Positions 8,717-16,644 of a DNA stretch of 44,431 nt are shown piece by piece (within the stretch, counting starts at the first letter, position 1; the number at the start of each line of letters is the position of its first letter). The position numbers were made by a program, and so were the translations under genes. This stretch comes from Deltaproteobacteria bacterium. GTDB lineage: Bacteria; Myxococcota_A; Polyangia; JAAYKL01. The notes under the pieces were generated by a model. That model was not told the origin of the DNA. It saw only the letters and a program-made list of their open reading frames with translations, and did no database searches. The DNA lies in the NCBI GenBank assembly GCA_016936575.1, contig JAFGXQ010000097.1:1-44431 (forward strand), read 5' to 3'.

Positions 8717-9814
8717 TTACGACGCATTCATTTTATCGGTGATGGTCTGTAAAAAGTAGTCCGCCAGATTGGTCCATTGAAAGCGCTCTTCAGCGGGGGA
8801 ATACTTGATGTTTTTGGGGCTTTTCATCGCCAGAAACAGCTTCTTGCTGAAATCGTGAACATTCGGTTCTGCGATTTTGGCGTCTTTGGAGTCGCAATCG
8901 TATTGGATTTCGCCTGCTGTTCGCAGTCGGTAGTCAATCAGCGTAGCGTTCTGGTGATTTAAAAAATCCATGTGTCCGCTCCATCCGGTGACCATGACCG
9001 GCAAGCCACATGCCAGTGCTTCAAGGTATACCATACCGAACCCTTCTCCCCGTGTGGCGGAGACCAGGCAATCGGCACTGCGATACAAGGCTGCGATTTC
9101 GTGTTCCTGCAGGAAGGTATCTACCAAAACCACTTCCGGAGACGACGGATCCGCTTGAAATTCCTCGAACATTCCATGTATGTCGCGGTACTCAAAAGGT
9201 TTGCCCTTCTTTTTGGGCACATAATTGATTTTCACGATGAGACTCACATCGTCGCTCCGTGTGAATGCGTTGCGATATGCATGAAGCAACGTTTCAAGCC
9301 CTTTGCGTTTGTGTGGAGACGCAACGGTAAGGAAGACGAATCCCTTTTGCGTGATATTTGAAAGGTCGTATTCGGGCCCGTTTGGGGTATATATTTGCGG
9401 GTCATACCCGTAGTGAAGCACGTCGATTTTTTCGGTGTCGATTCCGCACTGCACAAAAATATCTCTACAGAAGGTAGACGATACCAGCAATAAATCCAGA
9501 TGCCGGTTCGCTTCTTCAATCCACGACGGTGGAACCACGGTGCTTTCGTAGGTCAGGATACCCACTTTGAATGCGCCTTCCAGCATGTGGTACGTGGACG
9601 GATGTTCAAAGGTGAACACCACATCATTTCGGAATTGATTGGTGATGCGACGGGTAACCGGCTCCGGGAGTGCGAAGGCTGGGTTGTAGAGAAACCCCTT
9701 TCTTTCGTACACATTCAAGTCGACGTCTTTCTCGCAGAGCGCGTTGACCAGTTCCCGGCATACTTTGGCCCAACTGGTGGGGGCGCGTAAAATTCCGAAA
9801 TAGGTGAGTTGCAT
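8717..9814 (-). CDS. GT4-family glycosyltransferase
   Basis: A 365-residue GT-B fold glycosyltransferase. The N-terminal half carries F-T-F-E-H-P and V-S-S-T-F-C-R-D, typical of retaining transferases that act on bacterial surface glycans. The C-terminal half has T-V-A-S-P-H-K-R-K-G and the EX7E region G-E-G-F-G-M-V-Y-L-E-A-L-A-C-G-L-P-V, which binds the nucleotide sugar. Donor and acceptor are unknown. The ATG at 9812-9814 is preceded by GGAAG; an in-frame TTG six codons upstream is less likely. It is transcribed with the DPM1-like gene (8-base gap) and diverges from the radical SAM gene with 49 bases between the starts. Confidence 0.88.
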   Translation of the reverse strand: MQLTYFGILRAPTSWAKVCRELVNALCEKDVDLNVYERKGFLYNPAFALPEPVTRRITNQFRNDVVFTFEHPSTYHMLEGAFKVGILTYESTVVPPSWIEEANRHLDLLLVSSTFCRDIFVQCGIDTEKIDVLHYGYDPQIYTPNGPEYDLSNITQKGFVFLTVASPHKRKGLETLLHAYRNAFTRSDDVSLIVKINYVPKKKGKPFEYRDIHGMFEEFQADPSSPEVVLVDTFLQEHEIAALYRSADCLVSATRGEGFGMVYLEALACGLPVMVTGWSGHMDFLNHQNATLIDYRLRTAGEIQYDCDSKDAKIAEPNVHDFSKKLFLAMKSPKNIKYSPAEERFQWTNLADYFLQTITDKMNAS

Positions 9815-9863
9815 AGCGGTTAAAACTTCCAATTTGGTGCAGATTCACATAGGTAGATACCCC

Positions 9864-11159
9864 ATGAGTCGCTTTGCACTGGTAAATTTTGTTCCTCCCA
9901 AAGATGTCGCCAATTACCTGGGGTATAGCCAGGGATTGGGTTCTATCTCCGCGGTGCTGAAACAGTTAAACCATCAGACAGTTTTATTCAATATAGATCA
10001 GCGGTCCGACACGAAAAGTTTTGAGGCAGCTGCGTACTGCGATGCGGTCATGGTGTACCTGACCACAACCGGATATCCTCTGTTTCGGTATGCCATGGCA
10101 CAGTATTGGGGAGGAAACCTGCCGGTTTTTGTAGGTGGGCCCCATGCGATTGCGCTCCCGGAGGTGTTGGCAATGGAGCCGCATGTAACGGGAGTGTGCG
10201 CCGGGGAAGGGGAGTTGACCGCACAAGTCCTTTCGCGATGGATGCACAACGACGCTGCATTGTCAGATGTTCCCAATCTGTTTTACAATGACAACGGTGT
10301 GCTGCAAACGAACGCAACCGGTTGCTATGTTGCCGACCTCGATTCATTGCCGTTTCCGGATCGTGATTTTTTTCCATATGCGGATGTGCTTTCCACCAAA
10401 GCCGGGCGGTTGGTGGGAATGGAATTCATGGCCACGCGCGGTTGCAAGTACGGGTGTCGGTTCTGTCTGAATCCCAGATTGCTGAAACTGCAGGGAAAAC
10501 AGATGATTCGTCGCAGAAGCGTTTCATCGATCATTGAGGAAGTGCGCATCGCGACAAACAAATACCGATATAACGGGGTAATCGGATTTCACGACGACAT
10601 TTTCACCCTGGATGTAGCGTGGCTGAATGAGTTCGCAAATCGGTTTAAAAAAGAAATCAATCGGCCGTTCTGGTGCAATGTGCACATTGATGACATCGAT
10701 GAACAAATTGTACGTACCCTGCGTCGCGCCGGTTGTTATCGTGTGCTGGTGGGCATAGAATGCGGCAATGAAACAATGCGAAAAAAGGCACTCGGCAAGC
10801 ATCTCGGCAATGATGAAATTCTGTATAAGATCAGTTTGCTCAAACAACAGCACATCAAGATAGTGGCCACTTTCATGATTGGACTTCCCGGTGAGACAGA
10901 ATCAAATCTGCGGGAATCGGTTGATTTCTGTCGTGCCATCGCCCCTGACTGGATACTGCTTTCATCGCTGTTCCCGTTTCCGGGAACCAGATTGTATACG
11001 CAACTGGTGGCAGAAGGGCGCCTGAAAGCAGATTTTTATCAGCACATGAACTCTGAAACCTTCTATTCGGCATCGCTGGTATACGATCAGGGAATTCTAT
11101 CTATGGAGACGCTGCAGTACTATTTTAAAAATTTCAGGAAGATGGCTGGCGTTTTGTGA
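9864..11159 (+). CDS. B12-binding-domain radical SAM protein
   Basis: A 431-residue cytoplasmic protein. The first 140 residues form a Rossmann-like cobalamin-binding domain ending in V-G-G-P-H-A and C-A-G-E-G-E, a signature of class B (B12-dependent type) radical SAM enzymes. The radical SAM core has the cluster motif C-x3-C-x2-C in T-R-G-C-K-Y-G-C-R-F-C, and I-G-L-P-G-E-T-E further on. Such proteins methylate or rearrange unreactive carbons; the substrate cannot be read from sequence. Its position between glycosyltransferases suggests a glycan or lipid target, which is inference. The ATG at 9864 gives the normal family start; an upstream in-frame GTG at 9804 would overlap the divergent gene. 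The 3' end overlaps the convergent SDR gene by 26 bases. Confidence 0.88.
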   Translation: MSRFALVNFVPPKDVANYLGYSQGLGSISAVLKQLNHQTVLFNIDQRSDTKSFEAAAYCDAVMVYLTTTGYPLFRYAMAQYWGGNLPVFVGGPHAIALPEVLAMEPHVTGVCAGEGELTAQVLSRWMHNDAALSDVPNLFYNDNGVLQTNATGCYVADLDSLPFPDRDFFPYADVLSTKAGRLVGMEFMATRGCKYGCRFCLNPRLLKLQGKQMIRRRSVSSIIEEVRIATNKYRYNGVIGFHDDIFTLDVAWLNEFANRFKKEINRPFWCNVHIDDIDEQIVRTLRRAGCYRVLVGIECGNETMRKKALGKHLGNDEILYKISLLKQQHIKIVATFMIGLPGETESNLRESVDFCRAIAPDWILLSSLFPFPGTRLYTQLVAEGRLKADFYQHMNSETFYSASLVYDQGILSMETLQYYFKNFRKMAGVL

Positions 11160-11844
11160 TTTGAAACCGTTGCGGTTGAACCACGATTTGAGAAATGACT
11201 GTTCCCGGCCGTTGATGAAGTACGTTCATCACGGCGTCGGCAACGCATCCGGGTAGAATGTAGGTATCTTCGTTTTCGGTAGGTTCGAATGACGCCTGTT
11301 CGTAAAATCCGGTATCTGCGGTGATGTCCGGGCAGATGGTGGTGACGCGAACTCCTTGCTTGCGGGCTTCTTCAAACAGGCATTCCCCGAAGTGAAGCAG
11401 CGCGGCCTTTGTGGCGCTATATGCTGCGCCCTGAGGCTGAACTTTGAACCCCGACGTGGATGCAATATTGACAATGGTCCCACTGCTTTTCCGCAGCCAG
11501 AACAACAGCTGAGACGATAGTATAAACGGCGCGGTAACGTTGGTTCGAACCATTTTGTCAATTTGAGATACTTCGAGCGTGTCGTGGGGTCCGAACACCC
11601 CGATGCCCGCGTTGTTCACCAACAGATCAATTCGCTTTTCTTTGCGGATAATCTGATTGGCGGCCACACATAATTCTCCGATATCAGTTACGTCACAAAT
11701 GACTTTGTGAAAGAGGTCGGATTCAAGGTCACATGTATCAAACTGACGCGCGAATCCATAGGTAGTAATACCCACTGCCGTGAGTCGTTTCACAATAGCC
11801 AGACCGATACCCCTTGATGCGCCGGTTACGATTGCGATTGCCAT
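11134..11844 (-). CDS. Short-chain dehydrogenase/reductase (classical SDR)
   Basis: A 236-residue NAD(P)-dependent oxidoreductase. It has the cofactor motif T-G-A-S-R-G-I-G near residue 7, N-N-A-G-I-G in the middle, the catalytic Ser in N-I-A-S-T-S-G and the Y-x3-K pair in Y-S-A-T-K. Length and order are those of the classical SDR family. The substrate is not recognisable. It overlaps the preceding SPL-like gene by 19 bases, so it is the third gene of a translationally coupled minus-strand operon, and its 3' end overlaps the convergent radical SAM gene. The functional link to the two upstream genes is not obvious. Confidence 0.9.
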   Translation of the reverse strand: MAIAIVTGASRGIGLAIVKRLTAVGITTYGFARQFDTCDLESDLFHKVICDVTDIGELCVAANQIIRKEKRIDLLVNNAGIGVFGPHDTLEVSQIDKMVRTNVTAPFILSSQLLFWLRKSSGTIVNIASTSGFKVQPQGAAYSATKAALLHFGECLFEEARKQGVRVTTICPDITADTGFYEQASFEPTENEDTYILPGCVADAVMNVLHQRPGTVISQIVVQPQRFQITKRQPSS

Positions 11845-12830
11845 AATACCAATTTCTCCCTGGGAACGTATTTTTGGATTTCCTTTACTATAGCACGGTC
11901 AAAGGGTTCCGGCTCAAGTTCTATTTTACGATAAAATAAATCGCATTGGGGGCGAGCCCTTTGAATACGTTTGAAAAAATCGTTACCCATTCTAAAAGGT
12001 CCGAGAGTCACATCGAACAGTTTGCAGGCATCCAACTGGGCAAAGGTGTCAGAAAACAATCGTTGGAAAATGTCACTCAGATGTGTGTCGTTCAATACCG
12101 GGTCGAAACAGAGCCGTACCTTCCATCCCATATCGATGGCCTCTTTCGCCGCGCGAAGGCGTTGCTCGATGCGTGGGGCTCGGTGTTCGTATTTCTGTGC
12201 GTGTTCCCTGGGGCTGAGCGACCAGGCGAGAATAAAGTTGGGCGGCGGCGAATGCATGGCAATGCGGTGAAACGCGCTGGAGCGTGTTCTGCACTCCATA
12301 AAAATGTTCGGGTGCTGATGGGCGAATGCAATCCATGGCGCTACCGCCGCGCCCAGCGAGTCGAGTGCAAGTAGATCTGTTTCATAAGAAATACTGACCC
12401 ACAACGGGGTGCGGTTTTGCTCTTCATGGGTTTTGCATATTGCTTTTTGAATATCGTCGATGTTCACAAAGACAACAATATTCGCGCTGTTGTACATGCC
12501 GTGGAGGAAACAAAAGTCGCAATCATAGACACACCCCAGAGCGGGCGTGACATATACGGCGTTTGGAAATTCACTTTTTTGGCACTGATTCGAAAACGGC
12601 TGCAGGTACGGCGGTTGTTTTTTGGCGAGAATGATTTTGGCGCTTTTTTTTTGAAGATCAAATTGTTGTTTCGGCCGGTTGAATACTTGTTTGTAGGTAT
12701 CGATACGCACGATTTCGGCGTTGCCGAATCGATTCAAAATATCAATAGCTCTCGGCGCCTCGGCTATCTGCTGTTCCACGTAAATGTGAGAATAGGGCTT
12801 AGCAAAGCAGCTGTTGCGTGAGTTCGTCAA
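11826..12830 (-). CDS. Spore-photoproduct-lyase-like radical SAM protein (SplB family)
   Basis: A 334-residue member of the SPL/SplB-like radical SAM family, here in an organism with no sign of sporulation. The N-terminal P-Y-S-H-I-Y-V-E, the D-x-Y-K-x-V-F-N-R segment and the cluster motif C100-x3-C104-x2-C107 (G-C-V-Y-D-C-D-F-C) match the family. The position expected for the hydrogen-donor Cys141 of Bacillus SPL falls in S-I-S-Y-E-T-D, i.e. Tyr149. True SPL repairs the thymine dimer of spore DNA; this protein probably does something related but different. The start is a TTG at 12830, inside the 3' end of the nucleosidase gene (32-base overlap), chosen because it is the start codon just before the conserved N-terminus. 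Confidence 0.8.
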   Translation of the reverse strand: MTNSRNSCFAKPYSHIYVEQQIAEAPRAIDILNRFGNAEIVRIDTYKQVFNRPKQQFDLQKKSAKIILAKKQPPYLQPFSNQCQKSEFPNAVYVTPALGCVYDCDFCFLHGMYNSANIVVFVNIDDIQKAICKTHEEQNRTPLWVSISYETDLLALDSLGAAVAPWIAFAHQHPNIFMECRTRSSAFHRIAMHSPPPNFILAWSLSPREHAQKYEHRAPRIEQRLRAAKEAIDMGWKVRLCFDPVLNDTHLSDIFQRLFSDTFAQLDACKLFDVTLGPFRMGNDFFKRIQRARPQCDLFYRKIELEPEPFDRAIVKEIQKYVPREKLVLWQSQS

Positions 12831-13650
12831 CGATTTGGTTCCTTTGCTTCTTTTGCAATTTCGTCGATATGGTCAGATGAACATCGGGGAGCGGCTGCTG
12901 CGGATGTGCATTGATAAATCGGCGTACGGCATCGGACAATACCGCGTATTGGGTTTGCGTGATGCGCAGTTTGCTTTTCAATTGATTCAGATATGCCATG
13001 TGATCCGGTTGAAGTTCAATTGCGTTCGTCTGGGCATTGCACTGTAATACAGCGGTGACGTACTCGGCGACTTGCGGCATGTTCTGCAGCAACGCCTGTC
13101 TCATTTGGACGGGACTGATTTTCGAAAGATTCGATAGATGATCGGAAATCATTTTCAGACAGATAATTTTGTGCGGGCCGACAAACAGCGAAGCGGCTTC
13201 ATAAAACCCAGCCGCTTCCATGTCCATCAATCCATTTTCAGGTATTGCGGTGACGTGCTCATTTACAACGGTGTCCACTGTGGTGAGGCACTCTTCGGGA
13301 ATCTGCGTCGCACAGAGCATGTCGGGGAAATACGAACGGCCGGTCGCCGCCTCGGTAATTTTATTGATGAGTAACAAATCGCCGACCCGGTGACGCCGAT
13401 CTGTGCTGCCGGCGATGCCGATATTCACCACGGCGCCGATGGAATGCGAGTCAAACTGACTGAGCGCGGCTCCGGTTACCGCAGCACATCTGGCTTTCCC
13501 CACACCGGTTACCGCCAGGAAATTCGCATCATTCTCAAAGTACGCCAACGGCCCCGGAATTCTCTTCAATCGAAAGTAATCCGATACCGCCCCCCCCTCA
13601 AACGGAAGGGCAGCAATGAAAATTGTCTTTTGGGCAGAAGTGGAATTCAT
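12799..13650 (-). CDS. MTA/SAH-nucleosidase-like phosphorylase-superfamily protein
   Basis: A 283-residue purine nucleosidase/phosphorylase-fold protein. Expected active-site groups are visible: Glu18 in L-P-F-E-G-G, the N-I-G-I-A-G strand near 76-81, the ribose-binding M-E pair in G-L-M-D-M-E-A-A (Glu145) and the catalytic Asp in I-S-D-H (Asp170). This set fits MTA/SAH nucleosidase or futalosine hydrolase better than a phosphorylase. After about residue 200 comes an 80-residue helical extension that normal MTAN enzymes (about 230 residues) lack. It is the first gene of the operon and overlaps the SPL-like gene by 32 bases. One attractive role is removal of 5'-deoxyadenosine released by the radical SAM partner. 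Confidence 0.75.
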   Translation of the reverse strand: MNSTSAQKTIFIAALPFEGGAVSDYFRLKRIPGPLAYFENDANFLAVTGVGKARCAAVTGAALSQFDSHSIGAVVNIGIAGSTDRRHRVGDLLLINKITEAATGRSYFPDMLCATQIPEECLTTVDTVVNEHVTAIPENGLMDMEAAGFYEAASLFVGPHKIICLKMISDHLSNLSKISPVQMRQALLQNMPQVAEYVTAVLQCNAQTNAIELQPDHMAYLNQLKSKLRITQTQYAVLSDAVRRFINAHPQQPLPDVHLTISTKLQKKQRNQIVDELTQQLLC

Positions 13651-13771
13651 TCAGCCAAAGACGATATCTCCTTTTAAACGGAATTTCAATAATCAGCTGA
13701 GAGATAGTCGAGCAGATCTTTTAAGGGAATTGCACGTCCGTATGGAGAGACCTCTGGGAAGGAGTCTGTGC

Positions 13772-14563
13772 ATGCACCGGCAATTTTTGATAATATTGGT
13801 TCTGTTGTCTTGCGGCGTTTCAGCGATTGTGAGCGGGAATACTCAACACCCCGTGTTTCCAACATATCGGTGGCAATACGGCGAACGAGGGCAATCGCTG
13901 GCGGATCGAATTTCACCGCCCGATGGGTATACCCGGGTATCGGTTTCGCAGAACAGTTTTGCCCGGTGGCTGCGTTTTATTCCGTTGAAGCCCGACGGTA
14001 GTCCGGTGCGTTTATTTAACGGTAAACTGAAATGTAATCAGGATGTCCATGCGGCCGTAATAGATATTGATGTGGGTACAAGAGACCGTCAGCAATGTGC
14101 TGATGCGGTGATGCGGCTTCGGGCCGAATATCTATACAGCGCCGGAAAAGCGCAGTCGGTGTGCTTTCGTGCCGCATCCAATAAACAACTATGCTATCGC
14201 GATTATCACAAGGTGGGATTTCGTCGATACTTATCAAATGTGTTCGCTTTTGCCAATACCGCTTCATTGTACCACATGTTGAAACCCGTCTCGTCGCGGC
14301 AGGCGCTTCAAGCGGGTGATGTGTTTATCGAACCGGCACAGAAAGGTGCCTACGGGCACGCTGTGATGGTAATGGATGTCGCGGAGAACGCCCGCGGCGA
14401 GCGTGTGTTTTTGTTGGCCCAAAGCTATATGCCTGCCCAGGATATTCATCTGCTGAAAAACCCATCCGAACCCCGTTTGGGGCCGTGGTATCGGTATCAC
14501 TCCAATGCGTCGCTGGTTACTCCGGAATGGCGTTTCGAATCGGGATCCCTCCGCAGATTCTGA
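13772..14563 (+). CDS. DUF4846 exported protein
   Basis: A 263-residue protein whose full length after the signal matches the DUF4846 family. Diagnostic stretches include R-I-S-P-P-D-G-Y-T-R-V near the start, F-A-R-W-L-R, the pattern Q-Q-C-A-D-A-V-M-R-L-R-A-E-Y-L-Y in the middle and L-L-A-Q-S-Y-M-P-A-Q-D-I-H near the end. The biochemical role of the family is unknown. The ATG at 13772 follows a strong GGAAGGAG site with seven bases between, which decides the start over upstream in-frame codons. The N-terminus has a short hydrophobic segment ending in L-L-S-C (Cys14), so it may be a lipoprotein with a short signal, or use an ordinary signal peptide. It diverges from the nucleosidase operon. 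Confidence 0.85.
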   Translation: MHRQFLIILVLLSCGVSAIVSGNTQHPVFPTYRWQYGERGQSLADRISPPDGYTRVSVSQNSFARWLRFIPLKPDGSPVRLFNGKLKCNQDVHAAVIDIDVGTRDRQQCADAVMRLRAEYLYSAGKAQSVCFRAASNKQLCYRDYHKVGFRRYLSNVFAFANTASLYHMLKPVSSRQALQAGDVFIEPAQKGAYGHAVMVMDVAENARGERVFLLAQSYMPAQDIHLLKNPSEPRLGPWYRYHSNASLVTPEWRFESGSLRRF

Positions 14564-14600
14564 GTATACTTTTTTTATTAAAAGTAGTATTTCTACACGA

Positions 14601-15014
14601 ATGATAGATTCGCGATGGACGAAAAAAGACGAACTAATTGATATCCTGATGGATTTGAAACACGATCTCGGCAAGTACGTGTTTCTCCATTTGTCGCATT
14701 TGACCACAGATTCTCCCGCAGATATGATTGAGGAAGCACTGCATGCCGCGTTATTTGAAACGCGAAAAATCGGGGTGGAACATCAGTCTGCCGAACAAAT
14801 CTGGCTTCGCTATAAAAGTGAGATTGATGCGCTCGATTACCCGTTCGGGGGGTATGAGCGGCTGGTGAATGCGGCGAATGAGACGCTGGCGATGAAACGA
14901 TTTTTAACATCCGGCGGTGAATCGGCTCCGCCTCACGTGGGGCAGATTCAGAAGATTGCCCGGGGTATCTCAGAGACAATCATGCAAATCATTGAGGAGG
15001 AACAAGGTGAGTGA
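14601..15014 (+). CDS. Small helical protein of the signalling operon (unknown)
   Basis: A 137-residue soluble, predicted mostly helical protein that I cannot assign to a named family. The most distinctive stretch is D-L-K-H-D-L-G-K-Y near residues 18-26; the exposed-looking His21 followed by Asp-Leu resembles the H-D/E-L core of histidine-kinase dimerisation or HPt helices, so a phosphotransfer or docking role is conceivable but unproven. A second helix pair (I-E-E-A-L-H-A-A-L-F-E-T-R) and an acidic C-terminus follow. The ATG at 14601 starts the operon; its stop overlaps the next gene's GTG by eight bases, implying coupled translation with the sigma-54 activator. Confidence 0.7.
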   Translation: MIDSRWTKKDELIDILMDLKHDLGKYVFLHLSHLTTDSPADMIEEALHAALFETRKIGVEHQSAEQIWLRYKSEIDALDYPFGGYERLVNAANETLAMKRFLTSGGESAPPHVGQIQKIARGISETIMQIIEEEQGE

Positions 15015-16644
15015 GCGGGTACGATTGCTGCTGATTGACGACGGAGACACTTATGCCGACCTGATTCAAACGCGGATGCCGGAGTTTGAACTGGTAGCGC
15101 CGCCGGGGCCGTCTCCGTGGTTGAAAGACGGCCCTTCTGCCATCGGTTTTTTGGCGGACAATACTGCATCCATTGATGCGGTGCTGCTCGACATGCATTT
15201 CGACATACCCGAGGAAAGGTTGTTTCCTCTTGATGATTCATCGAGTTTGCGGCGAACCAAACGCTTTCAGGGGGTTGCTATTTTACGGGAGATTCACGAG
15301 CGGTTTCCGTCGCTGCCGGTAGTGCTTCTGACATCACTTGAGGATTTGTCGCTGGTCGACGCCGCCACCGATTTGGTGTCTCAATCCATGACGTATGTGC
15401 TCGATAGCAACGATGTGGATGCGCTCCGGGTGCGCATTCACTCTGCGACCCAGTCCAACCGCACCGATGGCGATACCCGCATTCTGTGGGGAGAAGACGC
15501 CCAGATGAAAGCGATTCACCGTCGGTTGACGGTGCTGGCCAAAGGCGGCATGCCCATTATACTGGAAGGGGAAACCGGCACGGGAAAATCGTATCTGGCG
15601 GAACAGTTCGTGCACCTGCGAAGCGAGAGAAGCGGCCCGTTCGTGGTGCTTGATTTATCGACGGTGCCTTCCAATCTCGTGTCATCCCATCTGTTCGGCG
15701 CGGTAAAAGGTGCCTATACCGGCGCGGTTGAAACCCGAAAAGGGGTTTTCGAAATGGCGAACGGTGGAACCCTGTTTATCGATGAAATTCAGAATGCACC
15801 GCTTGAAATTCAAAAACAGCTCCTACTCGTGCTGCAGGATAGAAAAGTTCGCCCACTGGGAGCGACGCGGGAGATCCATGTGGACGTGAAAGTGGTGGCT
15901 GCAAGTAATCGTCCGTTGGATGAAGCGGTTGCCGCCGGAACGTTTCGTCCGGATCTGTATATGAGACTATCTCCCGCGACCCGGGTACATATTCCCCCCC
16001 TTCGGAAGCGAATCGGTGACTTGGCGTTTTTGGCCAAACGGTTCACGGAGCGTGCTTTTTACCGGGAAGATATCGCTGCGCTGTGTGCGGAGGTGGCGCC
16101 GGCGTTGGGTGTCTCTGTGATTCGCGGTCTTCAATTGGTTGTCGGTCGGGAACGACATGACGATGAGAAGGACACCCTTTTACTAGTGGTTCCCAAACCG
16201 GTATGGAAGATGCTGGAAAGTCATCACTGGCCGGGAAATATCCGCGAATTGGAGATGCTGATATACAACCTGATCACCTTCACATTGGTGGACGCCATTG
16301 ACGCCGTTCGTCGGAACATTTCACTTTCGTCAAATCAATTGCAGGTGGACACCGGATTGGTCGGTAATCTGCTGCAGGGAGCTATGGCGGTGCCGCTGTC
16401 GTCATCCGAGGAATTTTCTGCCGGATTGCGGGCACCCAATCAACTGCCGGTGACGGTTCATCCCGGCGCCACATTGAATGAAGTGGCCAAGGAAGTGGAA
16501 CGACAGTATTTTTTATCGCTGTTTAAACGGTGTAAACGGGATTTCTCCGAGATGGCGCTGATGTTGCTTGGCGATGAAACCAAGGCGCGTTCGGTTCGTT
16601 TGCGATTTAACCAGCTGGGGCTGAAAGTCAGAGAGATCGAATAG
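15007..16644 (+). CDS. Sigma-54-dependent activator with atypical receiver domain
   Basis: A 545-residue NtrC-type enhancer-binding protein. Residues 6-150 form a receiver-like domain (D11-D12, phospho-acceptor candidate Asp62 in L-L-D-M-H-F-D, Thr109) with about 17 extra residues after Asp62; the usual C-terminal Lys is replaced (Y-V-L-D-S-N). Residues 160-400 are the AAA+ domain: Walker A G-E-T-G-T-G-K-S (188-195), the sigma-54 contact loop as G-A-Y-T-G-A (235-240) in place of GAFTGA, and Walker B F-I-D-E (257-260). W-P-G-N-I-R-E-L and a C-terminal Fis-type HTH complete it. The GTG at 15007 has GGAGG six bases upstream and overlaps the previous stop; the kinase gene starts directly after the TAG. 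Confidence 0.92.
   Translation: MSERVRLLLIDDGDTYADLIQTRMPEFELVAPPGPSPWLKDGPSAIGFLADNTASIDAVLLDMHFDIPEERLFPLDDSSSLRRTKRFQGVAILREIHERFPSLPVVLLTSLEDLSLVDAATDLVSQSMTYVLDSNDVDALRVRIHSATQSNRTDGDTRILWGEDAQMKAIHRRLTVLAKGGMPIILEGETGTGKSYLAEQFVHLRSERSGPFVVLDLSTVPSNLVSSHLFGAVKGAYTGAVETRKGVFEMANGGTLFIDEIQNAPLEIQKQLLLVLQDRKVRPLGATREIHVDVKVVAASNRPLDEAVAAGTFRPDLYMRLSPATRVHIPPLRKRIGDLAFLAKRFTERAFYREDIAALCAEVAPALGVSVIRGLQLVVGRERHDDEKDTLLLVVPKPVWKMLESHHWPGNIRELEMLIYNLITFTLVDAIDAVRRNISLSSNQLQVDTGLVGNLLQGAMAVPLSSSEEFSAGLRAPNQLPVTVHPGATLNEVAKEVERQYFLSLFKRCKRDFSEMALMLLGDETKARSVRLRFNQLGLKVREIE

Noticed and set aside
9815..9832. TTG start six codons upstream for the GT4 glycosyltransferase
   Set aside because: The ATG at 9814 begins directly at the first strand of the GT-B fold and has GGAAG upstream.
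9804..9863. Longer N-terminus for the B12 radical SAM protein from GTG at 9804
   Set aside because: It would overlap the divergent glycosyltransferase gene and add residues before the normal domain start; ATG 9864 fits better.
14564..14600. TACTTTT/AAAAGTA stem after the DUF4846 gene as a terminator
   Set aside because: The stem is almost all A-T and has no T-run after it; it is too weak to call.
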